DNA of 64,000 nt from assembly GCA_004835665.1 (NCBI GenBank), contig RBKR01000002.1, positions 372,001 to 436,000 of the forward strand, in the 5' to 3' direction. This DNA is from Phoma sp. XZ068 (taxonomy: Eukaryota; Ascomycota; Dothideomycetes; Pleosporales; Didymellaceae). Every line of letters starts with the position of its first letter. Positions within the stretch are counted from its first letter, which is position 1. Shown here one piece after another: positions 22,920 through 33,131 of this stretch. The notes under the pieces are model-generated. The model saw only the letters and a program-made list of their open reading frames with translations. It was not told the origin of the DNA and did no database searches. Made by a program: the position numbers and the translations under genes.

Positions 22920-23399
22920 ATGCCTCCGCCCCCATCACTGGGCATGCATTCTGGCTACCTGCTCCCTGACCATGCATGGGCACGTCTTTCATCTTTGATG
23001 CACCCAAGTCGGCCGCCGAAGACGCCGAACCTCGAGCCCTCGGTCGTCACCATCCCAACACTGAGAGGCGGTGGCATCTATCTCAACCCAAGGGCGTACT
23101 TACAGGCCTACGGGAGGACATCCTCCTAGCACGATGTGGAGAGGATGACTGAGTTACGCGTGGTGGGGCGTGACCTTGAGACCGAAGGGAGTGGCGGTGG
23201 TGGCATTCTCAACCCAATGGTTTGCTTTCAAACCGGCGGGAGGACATCCTTCCAGCACGATGTGGAGAGGATGACTGAGTTACGCGTGGTGGGGCGTGAC
23301 CTTGAGACCGGAGGGAGTGGCGATGGCGGCAATCTCAACCTAAGGGCGCGCGTCAGGCCTGCGGGAGGACATCTTTCTAAACCAATGTGGAGAGGATGA
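22920..23399 (+). pseudogene. Decayed orphan gene with in-frame 126-bp tandem repeats
   Basis: An ATG in an ACAAGATG context opens a Pro-rich frame (PPPPSLGMHSGYLLPDHAW). After 69 codons the frame meets TAG at 23127-23129 and then continues open in the same frame to 23399. The stop lies inside the first repeat unit; the second unit has CAG (Gln) at the equivalent place, so a single C-to-T change explains it. A third unit carries a 1-nt deletion, ending the frame at MWRG. The repeat unit is 42 codons (contains ERMTELRVVGRDLETGGSG). This pattern of a multiple-of-three period plus nonsense and frameshift changes suggests a formerly coding, now broken, repeat protein. An alternative is a spliced gene in which the stop is intronic. 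No family was recognised. Confidence 0.45.
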
Positions 23400-23431
23400 C
23401 TGAGTTACGCGTGACGGGGCGTACTCTTGAG
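23082..23431. repeat. Tandem repeat, 126-bp unit, about 2.8 copies
   Basis: Units begin with CTCAACC at 23082, 23208 and 23334, exactly 126 bp apart. Each contains the near-identical block GATGACTGAGTTACGCGTG. The third copy lacks one base before ATGTGGAGAGG. A partial related segment precedes the first unit (GGCGGTGGCAT). Confidence 0.85.
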
Positions 23432-23505
23432 ATGCGGATCTGGTCCCCGGGCTAGGGGACGTGTGATCCCTCCCTGGGACCAGGTCCGCAACGCTGGCTC
23501 CTTCA

Positions 23506-23680
23506 GGGATGCCATCAACAGATTCGATGCTCCCCGGGGATGCCATCAACAAATTCGATGCTCCCTTCGGGGATGCCATCAATAGGTTCGATGCTCCTCG
23601 GGGATGCCATTAACAGATTCGATGCTCCCTGCGGGATGCATTCGACACTCCTTCCGGGATGCCATCAACCGCCACGATGA
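23506..23680. repeat. Minisatellite, 31-33-bp unit, about six copies
   Basis: GGGATGCCATCAACAGATTC-like units begin at 23506, 23537, 23570, 23601, 23633 and 23656. The fifth is shortened to 23 bp and the sixth diverges at its end. Unit lengths vary between 31 and 33, so it is unlikely to be coding. Confidence 0.85.
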
Positions 23681-23788
23681 GGAGGAGAAGATAAGGAGGA
23701 GGAGAAGATGGGTGGGAGGGCAGCACATTCTGCCCAAGAACTATGGGTTCGCTCGTTATAGGTCACTGACGGATTGAGGTGGGTGCCG

Positions 23789-24273
23789 ATGCCGCCAACA
23801 GCGAGGTTTCGAGGTTTCGATGTCAATTCAGACCGTTATTCTCCTACCTGGACTCGCAGAATGCTTCAGGTAGTCTTGAACTGCATGCATGAGCTGATCT
23901 GCATTCCTGCTGTCGCAACGATCAGTGAGCTGCGAATATTTTCCTCTCGGCACAGGAGGCGTTGGCCACTTTCGACAACATGGCTCAGCAGTACGAGCTC
24001 CTCCAGCACGACGCTGAAGAGACTCCTTACGCAGAATTTCAGCAAGTTCGATGGCAACAAGGAGTCCTGGCCATCTTTGCCAAGATAGTCAGGCAAATTC
24101 GTGATCCGGCTTTGAACCAGCGCTACAATACGAAGTTGAGCGACGTTCAAACTTCGAACATGATCAAATTCGCGGTCACACTTCCCAACGAGGGAGGGAA
24201 GAAGGAGCATGTGGAGTCGGAGCCCCCGGGTCCATCATGGAAGAAGAGGATGCTGGTACATGCGTGGATGTAG
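23789..24273 (+). CDS. Candidate orphan gene, two exons
   Basis: Not recognised. Exons 23789-23869 and 23956-24273 join in phase 0 to 132 aa. The intron uses donor GTAGTC and acceptor GCACAG. The joined reading runs from a basic, aromatic segment (RFRGFDVNSDRYSPTW) into a helical, Gln/Glu-rich segment (TFDNMAQQYELLQHDAEETP, then VRWQQGVLAIFAKIVRQI) that has the amino-acid balance of a real soluble protein. An in-frame acceptor-like TTATAG just upstream (ending 23761) means this may be the 3' part of a larger gene that once included the repeat-bearing frame at 22.9-23.4 kb. It sits inside the repeat-rich accessory block. Confidence 0.4.
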
Positions 24274-26197
24274 GGTGTGAGGTTGGTTAGGTTTTTCAGA
24301 TATCGAATGCATCTACGTGCAAGCTTATCCCATGTCCGAATCCTAACTCTTTCAAACCGTTAGCCCCCATTCTCTTCTGGGCGTGCATTGTCTCGTAAGG
24401 TTAGGCTAAGTGATCCAGTGCGCCCTGCTGCTAATGCGCTTTGCGATGGCTGTTTGCTGACTGCCGCAGATACTACGTCTTCCGTTATTAATATGTATGT
24501 AGCATATGACACCTCCCGAAGATGTAAGGCGATGAAAGTCGGCAAGAAAGAGATGGATATGCAGTCGAGGATGTCTGGTTCGATCGTTGAGTGTTCCTGC
24601 GCCCCGCTTCGCTTCGCGGAACATCCTCCCGAGGTTTGGACGTCTTTCGTCGTGTTTTCTCCTTCATCCACACGGCTCTTGTCTGATCTCTTGTCAAGGC
24701 TAGGGATTGTGTGCGATGTTCGTAGCGGGTTTCGGATGTGGAGGGTGCGTAACGATTACTGGGGGTGGGCGGCCCGGGCAGTAGGTTTGCGAGTTCCTAT
24801 GTGCCAAGTCAGCAATAATCGTCCAGTAGGAGGAGGACACCCTAGAGCTCTTCAGCACCTCCTGTCACGCTCTCTGTGTGTTCGGAGAGGGTTTGAGTGT
24901 ATACCTGGATCCTATCGATGCCGCTTCCAACCTCTTGCGTAGGCCAGGAACTCCTCACCCTATCTTCTCGTCAAGCTTACACCAGCAGCTGTCAGTCAGG
25001 AGGTACTCAATACACCGCTTAAATTAGCAGCGCGAGCCTGATCCTGTGTGCTACAAATCTTGGAAGCGCCGGGAGCACACCGACCAGCTCGACGACTTCG
25101 AACCACAGGTCGACAACGATGTCGTAGCGCTCGCGGATCCAGAACGGCCACTGCAGTTGCATCAGCGTCCGTCTAGAGAACCTGAGAGCCCTATCATGTC
25201 CTTCAACGCTTGACTTGAAGGTTTTCGCTGCCCCGCTGTGTGCGGTTGCGGATAGCTCGGAGGTGTTACAATGCAGTCGGTACGTTTACTCACTCGGATC
25301 TCAAGCTGACCATCATCGTTGATGGCTACGAAAGGCATGTTGACTGCTCTTGGGTCAAGGCTCATGTGTGGTGGTGTTGGTGTTTAAACAAACTCTGCAG
25401 CCGCCGGCGGCGTGGAGCACCACACCATCAGAAGGGCGCCTACGTCGAAGTGAGAGACACTGTAAGCGTCCCAGGAGCTACACAAATGAAGGCCGGAACA
25501 GCGAGAGCCCTATCATTTCGAGTAATTCATTCTTTCCGTACCAAGGAACTGCTTCGCAAGACTGGCTACGATCTTCAAATGTAGCTGTAAGCCAGGTGTG
25601 TCCTGGTTACCCGCTTCTAGAGCTGCCAATGTAGGCCCACCCTACAGGTACTCTCTTTCAACTGCCTCCGAGAAGCTAGGAGCATTTCGTCCGCTTGGTA
25701 TGACCTGTCATATGGTTCTCCAAGTAAAGCCTTTAGGATCATTATGGCTTTCGATGCCTACGAGCAATCCGCTGAAGCAGCTCTATCTCTACGATTATAG
25801 GGTCATGGTAGTCTTCGGAACGCTGCTTCAGCTTGCTCATTAGAATAGCTTACAACCCCATCGACCCTAATGGGGCATCTCGTTACCACACCGTGCGGTG
25901 CTCAGCTACGTCGAGCTACTCCACATCACCCAATACAATACCTGCTGCGCTTTCGAAACAGCTTGAAGTCCCCTAAAGAGGTCACGAGGTGGGCCTCTCT
26001 ATTGTTCCCAGTAATGAAGAGATATTCAGCGCACGCAGACCCCTGTCTTGCTCCCAGCTCGATCACTCATGGTGAAGGCGAGCACAACGCGCACTGGCCC
26101 CATTGGCACACATAAATACAGCACAGTTACGTTTCTATGCTCTTTGGCAATCTTCAGACCTTCACAATTACCATTATTGAACAACTCTTCGTCGACC
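24274..26197. other. Gene-poor accessory region with isolated coding-like exons
   Basis: 1.9 kb. Two stretches read like exons: 25031-25213 plus strand, preceded by acceptor AGCAG and ending in TGA (contains WKRREHTDQLDDFEPQVDND), and about 25434-25634 plus strand (contains KRPRSYTNEGRNSESPIISS). Both include an ESPI motif in a 14-bp identical string (25184-25197 and 25503-25516). No complete gene could be assembled and no TE domain was seen. A TATA-like CATAAATA at 26111-26118 belongs to the next gene. Confidence 0.35.
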
Positions 26198-26624
26198 ATG
26201 TCGACCAACACCAGCACCACCACCTGCTCCTCCTCCTCCTCGCCTCCGGGTCTTGCCAACCCACCCCACCCTCCAGCGGCGGCCGTCCCCTCGCCGCCAC
26301 CCCTACCACCACTTCCGCTCACGCTTACCGTCGTCCAGCTCCGTACCTGGGGCCAAGCGTACGAGGATGCTGTGAGCGGTGCTCACCTCGAAGCTCGCTG
26401 CCGTGGTGAGCAGCCGACCCTGGAGTTGGCCAAGTGCGACGCGACCAAGGATTGGGCTCTGCTGGTGAGTAACCTCATAACGATATAGCCTGTACGAGGC
26501 TGTTCACAAATCAATGCTAATACACGACAAGAGCCAATCCAACCCCGCCGGCGCCACGGCCCTCGCCACCTGGTGGGCAATCACCAGGACCGCCGCTGGC
26601 TGGGGTCTCCCCCCGCCTTATTGA
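26198..26624 (+). CDS. Orphan gene, Ser/Pro-rich N-terminus, one intron
   Basis: Not recognised. Exons 26198-26464 and 26532-26624 (donor GTGAGT, branch TGCTAATAC, acceptor GACAAG) give 119 aa. The first 45 residues are Ser/Thr then Pro/Ala low complexity. Residues 45-119 look folded, containing TVVQLRTWGQAYEDAV, LELAKCDATKDWALL and ATWWAITRTAAGWGLPPPY. The start has a CGACCATG context, a TATA-like element lies about 85 bp upstream, and the leader is CA-rich. These features make it more convincing than other frames in the accessory block. It ends about 420 bp before the next gene on the same strand. Confidence 0.55.
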
Positions 26625-27042
26625 CGACGACGAGGATGAAGACGAGGGAGAGCCTGCGGGCGGAGGAGCTCTGAGCTCAGGGAGGTGCGGCGTTCATTGG
26701 GCCTGAGGCCTTTATGATCAATGACATGCCCTTTTGCCGGCGATTTTGCCGTGATGATAACCACCTATTGTGTTCTTCATTGCTTTGTGTGATGCCCCTA
26801 CCGCAGTGCTGGACTCTGATAGAGCCAACAATGACCTCTCGGATCCCACCATTTGATTGCTACAGATGGCTGAGTACCTCCAAGCTCGCCGATACACACG
26901 CTGGCATATACATTTGGAAGCTCTAGCTGCTTCTAAACGCCCTCTGTTTGCCTAAAACCGTACTGTACATCTAACAAATAACAATCGTGCGGCTCAATGC
27001 TCTCTTTAAAAATAGCTCGTGAATAGACTTCATTGACCATAT
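26625..27042 (+). other. Intergenic, no gene seen
   Basis: 418 bp with an acidic-codon-like tract just after the previous stop, then AT-rich promoter-like sequence. Nothing further is supported. Confidence 0.35.
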
Positions 27043-27984
27043 TTGACATCGTACCCAATGACTTCCAACAAGCTTGAGCTTCAACATGGTAATGCCGTGG
27101 TTTTCAACGATCTACACGTCTCTTTTCGCAAAACTGAGAAGTTGTTAGACGGGTCACTTCAGAAATCACCAGCAGACCACGACAGCTACGCTCTCTTTCC
27201 CGTCTCTCAGTATTCGGAGCGCATTCCCAAAAATATGGCAGATGACGGCGGTGTCATGCCTGAAATGAGTCCGACTGAAAGTATGATCATCAAATTTGAA
27301 AGCAGAATCCCATATTGCATCAGAATCTTCGTTGGCGATGTAGAAGCAGTATCTGGTAAGCCGACGGAGCCAGAGAGCAGGAACGAAACACGCCAACGCA
27401 ACTTGACAAGACGAAAATGGCAGCTCAGGCCAGGCTGGTACGATCCTTTCAAGAACTACATCATTTCACCAAGTCAGAAGCGCCTCGATGGCTTCACTAC
27501 ATCCACAGGTCACTTGAAAAGGTTCGCAGCACCTAATTTTCATGGTGGTAGGGGTGCATCGGCATTGCAACATCTCGAAGAGGACATCATTTCTTCGATG
27601 ATTCGCTTCGAGATCATGCCATTCGAAATGAGCACCACGCGCACAGTCTTTGGCACCAAGTATGACGATAACGGAAAAAAGGAACCGACCACATACTCAA
27701 CCGTCGTAATCCAAACACCGGGTGATGCTCTACACTTCGCCGCCATATTTGACCGAACCCCTGTTCAAAATATGCTATCCCATGTTGACAAACGCATGAG
27801 AAACCACAAATGCATGGCCAACGCGGATCTGTACTCTGGCACTGACAAGCTTGATTGGAAAACCACGCAGAATATCGGCGCCCTTCGCATTGCCCATGGC
27901 GTCGTCAATCTGCGCCTCGATACACCGCTGTGGTACGAGCCAAACCGGGGCCGAATGAATTCCGTGAAGCTCCTGAGCGATTAG
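27043..27984 (+). CDS. Hypothetical protein, 313 aa
   Basis: Not recognised. A single-exon frame of 313 codons; a second ATG five codons in (27058) has the better context. The composition is even, without signal peptide or membrane helix. Noticeable segments are IPYCIRIFVGDVEAVSG and RPGWYDPFKNYIISPSQKR, which precedes a His/Lys-rich part, and FHGGRGASALQHLEEDIISS. The arrangement suggests a cytosolic protein of mixed alpha/beta structure with a long acidic loop at about 65-80. Homologues in other Pezizomycotina are expected from its ordered composition, but I cannot name a domain. Codon usage resembles neighbouring genes more than the decayed frames to its left. Confidence 0.65.
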   Translation: MTSYPMTSNKLELQHGNAVVFNDLHVSFRKTEKLLDGSLQKSPADHDSYALFPVSQYSERIPKNMADDGGVMPEMSPTESMIIKFESRIPYCIRIFVGDVEAVSGKPTEPESRNETRQRNLTRRKWQLRPGWYDPFKNYIISPSQKRLDGFTTSTGHLKRFAAPNFHGGRGASALQHLEEDIISSMIRFEIMPFEMSTTRTVFGTKYDDNGKKEPTTYSTVVIQTPGDALHFAAIFDRTPVQNMLSHVDKRMRNHKCMANADLYSGTDKLDWKTTQNIGALRIAHGVVNLRLDTPLWYEPNRGRMNSVKLLSD

Positions 27985-28595
27985 GGAATAGTGAGTATGA
28001 TGGCCATTGTGGATGGGCTGAGAGTCAGACTGTCGCCTTCAATGCGTATATGCTATCAACATCAGCCGCGGCGACGGTGTTTGGCACGCCATGTATAAAT
28101 GCACCGTCCGCGCCACCGAGGATGGAGGGAATGGAGCCTGACTGTGTTCATGTCAAACACGGGGAAGAGATGCATGCTGATGATGAGGACTTCAGGTCAA
28201 GATATAGAGACACAGGGTGAAGATCCGGGGTCGACGATAGATGAACTACGGTGGTTTGGGAAATCTAGCTTTGTTCGTATTGCAGACCAGATTAGAAAAG
28301 CAATGTCATCCGAATCCACAAGTTACTGCATGTCTTTAGCATTGCTCGGACCTGAGCCTCGACGACAAGAGCAGATGCATGTGTGATGTTAGTGGAAAGC
28401 CAATCGACTATGACGAATAGGAAGGCTCGCTGCTGCGCTTACCCATCCCGGCAAGTGCCGCCTTGGCGTTGGCATTCGAGCTTCGCGAACATCATCAAGC
28501 TGCACGACAACGCCGTATCGCGCGCAGCACCACCAAATCCGCCCATTGGCCCCTCTCCACTCCTCGAACCTGTGATCGATACCCGGCCGCTCACA
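27985..28595 (+). other. Intergenic, promoter of the complex I subunit gene
   Basis: 611 bp. Overlapping short frames only. No repeat or RNA gene was seen. Confidence 0.35.
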
Positions 28596-29301
28596 ATGGC
28601 GTCCAAGAAGGTCGCCACCACGTTCGCGGTACGCCCCACCATCCTTCGCGCGCCTTTCCCTCCCCAACACCCCTCCGCTACAACCTACCACGGCCCTGCC
28701 AGCAGCCTACTGACAGCATGATCAGAAGTACACAGTACAGCCCACCGGCATCTATGCGGCGATCAACAGACTCTTCGCCCTCGACCCTAAGCGCTCGACC
28801 GGTATCCCTATGAACCCGCAATTCCGCAACCCTCCCCCCGGCGGTGTTGACCCGGCCACCTACGACGACCCCGTCACTCTTCCCGCCGCCGACATTGCCG
28901 AGAACCCATACTGGAAGCGCGATGTGCGACGAGGATACCCCCAGCTCTCCACAGTGACCCAGGCCGATGCGGTTGCGCTGCTCGAGGTTGGCAGCGCAGC
29001 GGCGCCCAAGCAGGACTTGATTGGCGAGGCTGGCTCGAAGCAGCTCATTGCCGCGCAAGAGGAAGGTGCAAAGGGCTTGGCTGTAGCGTTTGAGAAGAAT
29101 ACAGGACTGGCGAAGGATGTGCTCGGCCCTGGTGGCTTGCCACCTCTGCCCAGCGGTCTGCACGTCAGCGATGTTGGTGTTAAGAGATACGATTTGGAGA
29201 AGGTGCAGTCATACGGTACTGAGTAAGTTACAGCCTTACTGATAGTGCATTGAAGCAAATACTGACCATCTCATAGTTACCCTTGCCGGACGTTTGCATA
29301 G
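28596..29301 (+). CDS. NADH:ubiquinone oxidoreductase (complex I) 21.3 kDa subunit
   Basis: Exons 28596-28628, 28726-29222 and 29277-29301 give 184 aa. The tiny first exon encodes MASKKVATTFA, and the last exon encodes only the C-terminal YPCRTFA plus a stop, both typical of the fungal 21.3 kDa accessory subunit (NUO-21.3 of Neurospora). Internal family blocks are KYTVQPTGIYAAINRLFALD, RSTGIPMNPQFRNPPPGGVD and IAENPYWKRDVRRGYP. Family role: accessory subunit of respiratory complex I in the mitochondrial inner membrane; it has no cofactor of its own. There is no obvious cleavable presequence, consistent with the family. The name is assigned from recalled family features, not from a database search. 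Confidence 0.85.
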
Positions 29302-29680
29302 GCCTAGGCGTGAAGGTTTGCCGGGACGCGTGGAGGGCGATAGAAGTACCTGTAAATACGACCACAGCTTTTTCCTTGTGCGATGTCATGTCAAACCCAT
29401 TTTCCATACTCAGTGCCTTCTGCTAGGGACCTCACCTTCGCTCGCATCTCATTGCATTTGACTTCTTGTAGTGTCTCTTTATAGCTGTCCGCTTCTCATG
29501 TTCCCCTTTTCCAGCTGCAGTAGCATCATTTTTGGTGTTAGTGGCATTCATGAACCCTTCACTTCAGCAGGCAGGTGCGCAGGTAGGGCTTGGCGTCACC
29601 TGCACCTTGACTTCTGCCTCTTATGCACTCTCGCCCCCACCGCGCATCACGCATCTTCTACTTGCACCAATATCGTTCCA
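29302..29680 (+). other. Intergenic
   Basis: 379 bp holding the 3' UTR of the complex I gene and a pyrimidine-rich promoter of the RING gene. The reading frame is open upstream of the next ATG, but no earlier start is convincing. Confidence 0.35.
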
Positions 29681-32240
29681 ATGGCTGCTCTGGAGGCAGG
29701 CGCGTCTCTCTCACCCCAAGGACTTGAGAGTTCGCCGCTCAACTTCATCTACGCTTGTTCTATCTGCTGCGCTACGTTTGCTGATACCTATGAGGGCCAC
29801 AATGAAACAGTACAAGGCCTCACCGATGGAATCAACCCTAAGGATCGCCTCGTTACAAAACTGTATCTCAGCGGATGCGCTCATGTCTTCTGTGGTGGCC
29901 ACCTTGAAGGCGGCGGTGAGTGTGGACTTCCAGCTGCTGCAGACTCATGAATGACCAACGACCACTATAGGCCCTCCCTTCCATCCAGCCGGCCAGAAAC
30001 CCAGAGCGCCATGTCCATTATGTGTGAAAGAAAAAGGCGACTCCGCTGTGCGTGATTTGTATTCCATACGCGGCTTCCACAAGGACGAACACGACCCAGC
30101 GATACCATCGCTCTGGTTTACCACACCACCGATCGATCTGGATTGCCATACCAAAGAGATGGAAGCCCTACGTGTGAGCAGCTGCCCAGTTTCTTCACCA
30201 TACGCGTGCTGACCATGAACAGTTCCACTACTTGGCGCTGATACGCTACTGCCAAACATCTTATCGAACGCGAAAGCCACTTCAGGACGCGCTGAAGAAT
30301 ACAAAGGAAGAACTAGCCACGATACAGAAACGCACTTCAGGAGAGCATTCGAAAATCCTCTCTTTGCAGCAGGAGAATGACAAGTTACGAGCTGCAGCAC
30401 AGAAATCTCGCGAAGTGGACGGACTCAGAACAGAGGTACAAAGACTGCAACATCTGGACCACAAGGTGAATCAATTAAATGCCGATGTGGAGGACTTCAA
30501 TCGTCTGAAAGCGGACATGCGTGATCTGGACATCTTCCGCAAGAACAAGGCTGCTATACTGCACTACATGAAACTGCTTCCCAAGGTGGTCGAGTGAGCA
30601 AGGTCAATGTTGTAATTCAATGCTAGAGACTAACCTTTGCTAGGCAAAACACCAAGATGAAAGAACGCCTCTCTTCGTTAGGGTTTGCAATGGCAGTCGA
30701 GCCTGTTCCCAATTATACGCAGCTAACGTCTGATGATTTAAACGAGATAGGAGGCATAGCTGTAGCCTACTCTGAAGAGGATGAGAGGTTTCAGAAATCA
30801 TCATCTAGCTACATCGCCGGGTGCTCTACACACATCTCCCATAATGGAGCTGTCGGTCAACCGTTCACGTCATGTGACCGTCCATTGAAGCGCCAAAGAA
30901 TCGATTCACCTCTTCCACACAATGTCCATGTCGACCTACCGAGCAGTCGCGATGCTATGCCGCCTCCATCGAAGCCTTTATCAAGGATGCGCTCAGTGCG
31001 CGGACTGATTCCAACCATACGTAAAAAATTCTCAAGCAGCCGTTCATCATCAAAGGAGCAACAGAAGAACAGCTGCGGCGTACAGATGTATGGGAACGGG
31101 CACTGGCAGGATGTAGCAGGGTTTGGCGCCGGCGAGACGTATATGACAGGAGCCTTGCCGGTTGAGCAAGGGCTACAGGAACCAGAGCGCTTTGCAAGTG
31201 TTGGGACAGGTGGCAACGCATCAGAATTCTCCATTCGTGCATCATCACCTATCAAGATGAATGGTGTGCACAGCGAATCCCAGCCTGTACAACTACCTAC
31301 AGGGCCATCATACCTTCGTCTCATGGACGGCTTGTCTTGCGACAACGGTTTCGAGCTGGGGTTGCAGGATCCTCGTCAAAATTCTTTGGGTCGTTTTGAT
31401 GCCAACGCCCCCAGACCAGATGCCAGTAGCCCCCAAAATCAGCCTCGAACTGGTCGTTCAAACGACCAGCAAGGCTGGGGATTGGGTCACGCCTTCCTGC
31501 ACCAATCACCCAATGCTACGCCACGACAAACTCCCGGCGGGCAACACATTTCGCCGATTGCTCAGTCTAAGGGGTACTTCAATCGAGCACACTACGATCC
31601 ATCCCTGGGAATGGTAACGCCAGCTCCTTCCCGGTCCCAGCAGCCTGAACGTCAGTTCGAGAATGTAGTAAGTCCCTTCTTTGGGCGCAGTCATTACGAT
31701 GCGCTTGCTCCACGGCGTCGCCGGGTCACTGAGATCGAGACCAGTACAAATCATTTCGGCGCCTCTCGGTTACGGAGGTACCCGATCTCGCAACCCCCAT
31801 CCGAATGGCATGAGCCGCGCGGTCTGAATGGGCTGTCGTTCATCGACTCGCCCGTCAATTCGCGAAACGAAGCAATCATGGCCAATGGCCACCGTCAGCC
31901 ATCGCGGCACATGTCTACCCATAGGCACTTGACCTCGCACGGGGTTGAAATACGATCAGGTACTCAACGATCTCCATTCGTCAGCGATAGCGTCTATAGC
32001 TCGTTCACACACGCTAGACCTGAGTTCTCTCAGCAGGACCAAGTACAATCACAGTCACCAATGCCACTTCCTACCTTCAACCGAGCTCCCTCTTCACGAA
32101 ACAGACACTTACCATCACCGAATCCGCCAATCATCTCTAGTCATTCTTCCATACGCAATGGAACCCAGTGGGAGGCCTTGCAGCGCACTGGCGTAAGGAG
32201 TAGCCATCAAACGCTAAGGTATTCACAAGGCATACGTTGA
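29681..32240 (+). CDS. RING-like zinc-finger, coiled-coil protein with long disordered tail
   Basis: Exons 29681-29915, 29971-30173, 30223-30593 and 30644-32240 give 801 aa. An N-terminal RING-like finger uses C26, C29, C66, H68, C71, H74, C93 and C96. The sixth ligand is His where Cys is usual, and the first loop is 36 residues long. A coiled coil follows (about 165-270, KNTKEELATIQKRT through LKADMRDLDIF). From about 290 the protein is disordered, rich in Ser, Pro, Gln and His, with a basic patch LKRQRIDSP that may be a nuclear signal. The architecture (RING, coiled coil, Ser-rich tail) is shared with the Zip3/HEI10 meiotic SUMO/ubiquitin ligases, but this protein is far longer and I cannot claim orthology. 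An E3 ligase is the safest inference. Confidence 0.75.
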
Positions 32241-33131
32241 ATATTTCATCCACGAGACCATGTTCCACATGTGGAGCGGCGCAGCGCCAGACGGTATTGA
32301 TTCAAAAATCTGCGAGCATCTTCTTTGAGTGTTGGAAAATGCGGGGGTAATATGTCACAATCTCTTCTGGATTACCAGCACAAGTGCATGACGACACGGC
32401 ACATTCTCCCGTAGTACAAGTCAATTAACAAGCTACTCACCGATGACCTGCAAGCCTAAAACATCCCCCTGAGCTCCAATAGCCTCGTGAACAACAAAGC
32501 TTAACCTGAAATTGGCATGCGCTTGTCCGTCTTGGGCGCGGAGCTTGTATCCAGATTGCGTTGCCGGCAGGTCCTATAATAAACAAGTCGGTAGATGATG
32601 CGCATATTATGGTTGGCTAAGCTTTAGGAGAATTTACCGGCTCCAGATTACGATGATCAGCCCTGACACGGCATGTGGCCAACTTCCTAGCAGAATCTCG
32701 AGGTTGTCATTGGTCAATTTCACGACTCATGTCCATGTTTCATGATAGTTGATATTCGTACGCACTACTGACAGTCGGCTGTGCGTTTCACACGACGAGC
32801 CGGTCCTCGTTCCCCGAACTAAACCAATTGCATCCCTGTTTCCACGCTCCAAGAGCGACGCTTGCCCCACGTCAGCTACCCTTCAATCACTTAAGCAATC
32901 TATTCTCCGGCGCCAGACTTCGAATCCAGACGGTCAGTGCCGGCTTGAGCAAATTATCATGATCACAGAACAAAATTTCTGATCTAATCCTGTGCAAGGG
33001 CTGGAACTGCAAGCCGACAATGGCTAAAGACATCAGGTCGGTATAAAAGTCCGACTAGCCCGCATCTCTTGGGAGACAAGGCAGCTTCAGACTCCTGATC
33101 TACACTCATTTTCATACCTCTTACATCCATC
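32241..33131 (+). promoter_or_regulatory. Intergenic region and promoter of the GH5 gene (TATA box)
   Basis: 891 bp. TATAAAA at 33042-33048 lies about 85 bp before the endoglucanase ATG and is followed by a CA/CT-rich leader. No further gene is supported. Confidence 0.5.

Noticed and set aside
24388..24942. 184-codon plus-strand frame, with a competing minus-strand frame
   Set aside because: Cys/Arg/Ser-heavy composition, no motif, neither strand preferred; looks like chance.
20602..26197. Possible transposon island explaining the gene-poor block
   Set aside because: No reverse transcriptase, integrase or transposase motif, no long terminal repeats, and no strong AT shift of the type left by repeat-induced point mutation.
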